From Fibrobacter sp. (GTDB taxonomy: Bacteria; Fibrobacterota; Fibrobacteria; Fibrobacterales; Fibrobacteraceae), in assembly GCA_017475045.1 (NCBI GenBank), contig JAFVGH010000015.1, forward strand, positions 1 through 40,315: a stretch of DNA of 40,315 nucleotides, read 5' to 3'. Of this stretch, positions 39,146 through 40,315 are shown piece by piece (positions within the stretch are counted from its first letter, which is position 1; each line of letters starts with the position of its first letter). The position numbers and the translations under genes were made by a program. Below the pieces are notes generated by a model. It made no database searches, had not been told where the DNA came from, and saw only the letters and a list, made by a program, of their open reading frames with translations.

Positions 39146-39925
39146 TTATTTTTGCTCTATTAGGCGGGCTTTTATCGATCCCAAAGCAATCTCGCACTCC
39201 ATCAAAACCGGAATCCTTCGATCGTCGTCAGTAAGCCAAATAAAGATTTTTCCCTTTGAATTAAAAATGCCGTCACCATCGAGCATCGGTTCAACTTTGA
39301 TGGTCTGGAATTTACCCATATCCGTTTTCAGCGATTCCCGACCATGGACCACCACCTTCAGTTCGTATCTCTTTTTCCCACTAACTGCAGAAAAATGACT
39401 TGTATCACCTACAGCCAACGGCATGGTCCGTACATAATAAAATGCAGACATGATACTATGCTCCATGCCCTGAATAGCAACAGCCGTATCAGCGGACCGT
39501 TTGACCTTACGGGTTTTCATATCTGTAAACACCGTATCAGAAAGCCAAGCCTTTTCACCTTTACGGTCAAACCGTATCACAGACTTATTGTGAAACGACC
39601 CCTCATGAAGCTGCTTGCGGAACACTTCCGTCATTAGCCCCTTATTACGTACACGGGTATAGATTGTATCAGCTACAGGATAAATCTTGTTGATGGTCTT
39701 GTTACCCGTTGCAAACGTCAGGAACTCAGTCTTGTTATCCGCTATGGGCTTAACTTCAAGCGTAGCATAACCCGCAGTAACGAAACCCCAGCTAAGGCTA
39801 AACGTCAACTTTTCGCCCTTCATCCAGGGAGCTTTCACTTCGGGAAGATTAGGCTCACCGGCAAAAGACACGGTCACGAGAAATGCCGCAAGAAAGACGA
39901 ATATGCGTATGGAACAAAGGCGCAT
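39146..39925 (-). CDS. DUF3108-domain exported protein
   Basis: The 259-residue protein has a signal peptide (ends near VSFAGE, residue ~23) and the DUF3108 pattern: WMKGEKLTFSLSWGFVTAGYATLEV, then DTIYTRVRNKGLMTEVFRKQLHEG, TVFTDMKTRKVK, HSIMSAFYYVRTMPLAVGDT, YELKVVVHGRESLKTDMGKFQTIKVEP and KIFIWLTDDDRRIPVLMECEIALGSIKARLIE. The fold is a lipocalin-like or LolA-like beta structure in the periplasm; function unknown. It lies 83 nt downstream of purE on the same strand, across a heptamer repeat, and 129 nt upstream of the outer-membrane protein gene. Confidence 0.87.
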   Translation of the reverse strand: MRLCSIRIFVFLAAFLVTVSFAGEPNLPEVKAPWMKGEKLTFSLSWGFVTAGYATLEVKPIADNKTEFLTFATGNKTINKIYPVADTIYTRVRNKGLMTEVFRKQLHEGSFHNKSVIRFDRKGEKAWLSDTVFTDMKTRKVKRSADTAVAIQGMEHSIMSAFYYVRTMPLAVGDTSHFSAVSGKKRYELKVVVHGRESLKTDMGKFQTIKVEPMLDGDGIFNSKGKIFIWLTDDDRRIPVLMECEIALGSIKARLIEQK

Positions 39926-39930
39926 AAATA

Positions 39931-40015
39931 GATGTGAGATGTGTAATGTGTGATGTGAGGTGCGAAATCTCTAATTACACATTTCACACTCCACATTACA
40001 CACTATAATTAGTCA
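39931..40015 (-). repeat. Heptamer-phased inverted repeat, copy C, between purE and the DUF3108 gene
   Basis: Eleven 7-nt units run in phase: GATGTGA, GATGTGT, AATGTGT, GATGTGA, GGTGCGA, AATCTCT, AATTACA, CATTTCA, CACTCCA, CATTACA, CACTATA. The two halves are inverted, with an 11-bp perfect arm TGTGTAATGTG (39940-39950) against 39992-40002. On the minus strand it begins TGACTAAT and overlaps the purE stop. It may act as a large hairpin at the purE 3' end. Confidence 0.6.
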
Positions 40016-40315
40016 ATGTCTCCAAGGCCCTTGCGATAAGCGACGAGCTTTTCGCGGACAGAGGCATCAGAGAGGGCGACGATGTGGACGGCGAGGAAAC
40101 CGGCATTCTTGCCGTTGCCGATGCCGACCGTGGCCACCGGGATTCCCGGGGGCATCTGCACGATAGAGTGCAGAGCATCGACGCCGTTGAGCGGGCCGCC
40201 GGCGCAGGGCAGACCGATAACGGGAAGGATGGTGTGCCCTGCGAGCACGCCCGGAAGGGCTGCAGCGAGGCCAGCAACACCGATGAGGACCTGGAGGCCT
40301 CGCCCGGCGGCTTCG
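40009..40315 (-). CDS. purE: 5-(carboxyamino)imidazole ribonucleotide mutase PurE (N-terminal part outside window)
   Basis: PurE converts N5-CAIR to CAIR in purine synthesis. The visible 101 C-terminal residues, starting [22 protein letters not shown], include [41 protein letters not shown] and the final [20 protein letters not shown], a good match to class I PurE. The active-site N-terminal SGSDSD motif would lie beyond the right edge, so the class cannot be fully confirmed. The stop TAA is at 40009-40011. Confidence 0.93.
   Translation of the reverse strand, partial: EAAGRGLQVLIGVAGLAAALPGVLAGHTILPVIGLPCAGGPLNGVDALHSIVQMPPGIPVATVGIGNGKNAGFLAVHIVALSDASVREKLVAYRKGLGDID

Noticed and set aside
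39931..40015. CRISPR or inverted-repeat insertion sequence
   Set aside because: Period is 7 nt, with no spacers, no transposase and no terminal repeats of the right length.

Overview
This window reads as a chromosomal segment of a Fibrobacter species (phylum Fibrobacterota). The strongest marker is a lipoprotein at 2481-4151 ending in the FISUMP (Fibrobacter succinogenes major paralogous) domain. The rest of the content fits: many small lipoproteins, TPR/OmpA/ExbB-ExbD envelope genes, a futalosine-type menaquinone pathway, GlgE and a Hc1-like basic protein. Almost all genes lie on the minus strand. I see no prophage, complete insertion sequence or CRISPR array.

Layout on the minus strand unless noted. 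(1) 1-2407: rpsA (3' end cut by the window edge) behind cmk, a classic pair. (2) 2481-5295: three predicted lipoproteins, one with a collagen-like segment and a FISUMP domain. (3) 5432-6604 (+): a TraB/GTAH-motif membrane protein. (4) 6728-13914: the cell-shape operon mreB-mreC-mreD-mrdA(PBP2)-rodA, with overlapping cistrons and glgE as apparent last gene. (5) 13966-15729: a small lipoprotein and an outer-membrane barrel protein, with terminators. (6) 15853-26676: an envelope-energising locus running OmpA-like beta-helix protein, barrel-TPR protein, giant 1279-residue TPR protein, ExbB/TolQ, two ExbD/TolR and a TonB/AgmX-type protein, headed by a strong promoter. (7) 26861-30855: Hc1-like protein, then tyrS-pfkB-mqnB-mqnD. 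(8) 30989-34974: an AAA+ activator with a degenerate GAFTGA loop, an acyltransferase-3 protein, yqeY and rpsU. (9) 35175-37644 (+): a SPOR lipoprotein with a long Ala/Pro/Lys repeat tail, then rimO. (10) 37642-38107: two tRNA-Arg(CCG) genes and a small hairpin-rich repeat. (11) 38108-40315: an outer-membrane protein, a DUF3108 protein and the C-terminal part of purE.

The most unusual signal is at 37895-38054. A second tRNA-Arg(CCG) gene, otherwise identical to its intact neighbour, is split in the T loop by an 85-nt, hairpin-rich insertion. Removing the insertion restores the intact tRNA sequence exactly. A shorter 47-nt sibling, flanked by the same two T-arm half-sites, overlaps the rimO stop codon. 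This looks like a small, possibly site-specific, structured element not covered by standard feature types.

The second notable system is region 6, a Tol-Pal/gliding-motor-like set of genes arranged around two very large TPR proteins and a beta-helix/TSP3/OmpA fusion. Other points are heptamer-phased intergenic repeats, a recurring TTGACN-17-TATATT promoter, and the GAFTGA-to-GALVGV change in the sigma-54-type activator. All functions are inferred from motifs read by eye; no database search was possible.
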